The position numbers and the translations under genes were made by a program. Below the pieces are notes generated by a model. The model was not told where the DNA came from. It ran no database searches and saw only the letters and a program-made list of their open reading frames with translations. From contig CAJXXT010000034.1 in the NCBI GenBank assembly GCA_913063495.1, forward strand, positions 1 to 34,452: a stretch of 34,452 bases of DNA, in the 5' to 3' direction. How positions within the stretch are numbered: the first letter of the stretch is position 1; the number at the start of each line of letters is the position of its first letter. Source of the stretch: an uncultured Gammaproteobacteria bacterium (lineage in GTDB: Bacteria > Pseudomonadota > Gammaproteobacteria > Pseudomonadales > Ketobacteraceae). This document shows positions 34,350 to 34,452 of the stretch, one piece after another.

Positions 34350-34452
34350 TTATGCCAAAGCTTTATCTCTAATTTCTGCTAACATTCGATCCAATTCAGG
34401 ACGCCATTCTTCTATTAAGTGGCTGTTATCATCTTTCCAGGGATGAAAATCA
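34350..34452 (-). CDS. Unrecognised protein, C-terminal end (partial)
   Basis: The last 33 codons of a minus-strand gene enter the window, ending TAA at 34350-34352. The tail reads DFHPWKDDNSHLIEEWRPEL then a helix ending DKALA. It is acidic and helical. The spacing to the acyl-CoA dehydrogenase suggests an operon with fatty acid or branched-chain acyl-CoA metabolism, but I cannot name the family from so short a segment. It is open to the right edge with no stop in frame. Confidence 0.6.
   Translation of the reverse strand, partial: DFHPWKDDNSHLIEEWRPELDRMLAEIRDKALA

Overview
The window comes from the chromosome of a moderately AT-rich gammaproteobacterium, probably a marine or aquatic member of the Oceanospirillales/Alteromonadales/Cellvibrionales range. 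This is inferred from the gene set: DUF1285, a YfiR/CHASE8-type sensor pair, an MksBEF condensin, a trypsin-like protease with a GlyGly-CTERM tail, and several acyl-CoA enzymes. It looks like ordinary chromosome. I see no integrase, transposase, phage gene, tRNA, rRNA or CRISPR array. The genus is not determined.

Layout. 1-207: the 3' end of ETF-ubiquinone oxidoreductase and a perfect 31-bp inverted-repeat terminator. 220-3840 (minus): a yfiR-like gene, a CHASE/HAMP hybrid histidine kinase and DUF1285. 4162-5277 (plus): a response regulator whose phospho-acceptor Asp is Asn. 5347-9312 (minus): a compact operon of a glutamine-synthetase-like ligase, an aldehyde dehydrogenase and an iron-type alcohol dehydrogenase, which together suggest gamma-glutamylation-dependent catabolism of an amino alcohol or amine. 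9375-11048 (minus): a FapA/DUF342 protein. 11215-13331: an amidase, a PhnA-like zinc-ribbon protein and a 35-aa membrane microprotein not recorded among the longer ORFs. 13433-16513: a SulP transporter, a tandem glutaredoxin/GST_N protein and a TerB-like protein. 16672-18761: a REC-REC-histidine kinase and an isolated MobB. 18902-22685: a dicarboxylate/amino-acid symporter and an RND/MMPL-type exporter.

22903-24719: a trypsin-like serine protease split by a -1 frame change exactly at an in-phase A_AAA_AAC slippery heptamer. Its promoter carries two matching near-palindromes at operator-like positions, and its C-terminus is a GlyGly-CTERM sorting tail. 24806-25876: a small secreted protein and a crotonase with isomerase-like residues. 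25927-31753 (minus): a three-gene MukBEF-like condensin operon (mksF-mksE-mksB; the same architecture as Wadjet JetABC) with no JetD/MksG nuclease beside it. 32087-34452: GAPDH, an acyl-CoA dehydrogenase and the 3' end of one more unrecognised gene.

A recurring feature is short direct repeats (12- to 15-bp period) in leaders: before the glutamine-synthetase-like gene, before the GST_N gene and before mksF. Together with several long hairpins, these are the non-coding signals least explained by the genes. The best candidates for unusual biology are the frameshift site in the protease, the nuclease-free MksBEF operon and the ligase/ALDH/ADH operon.
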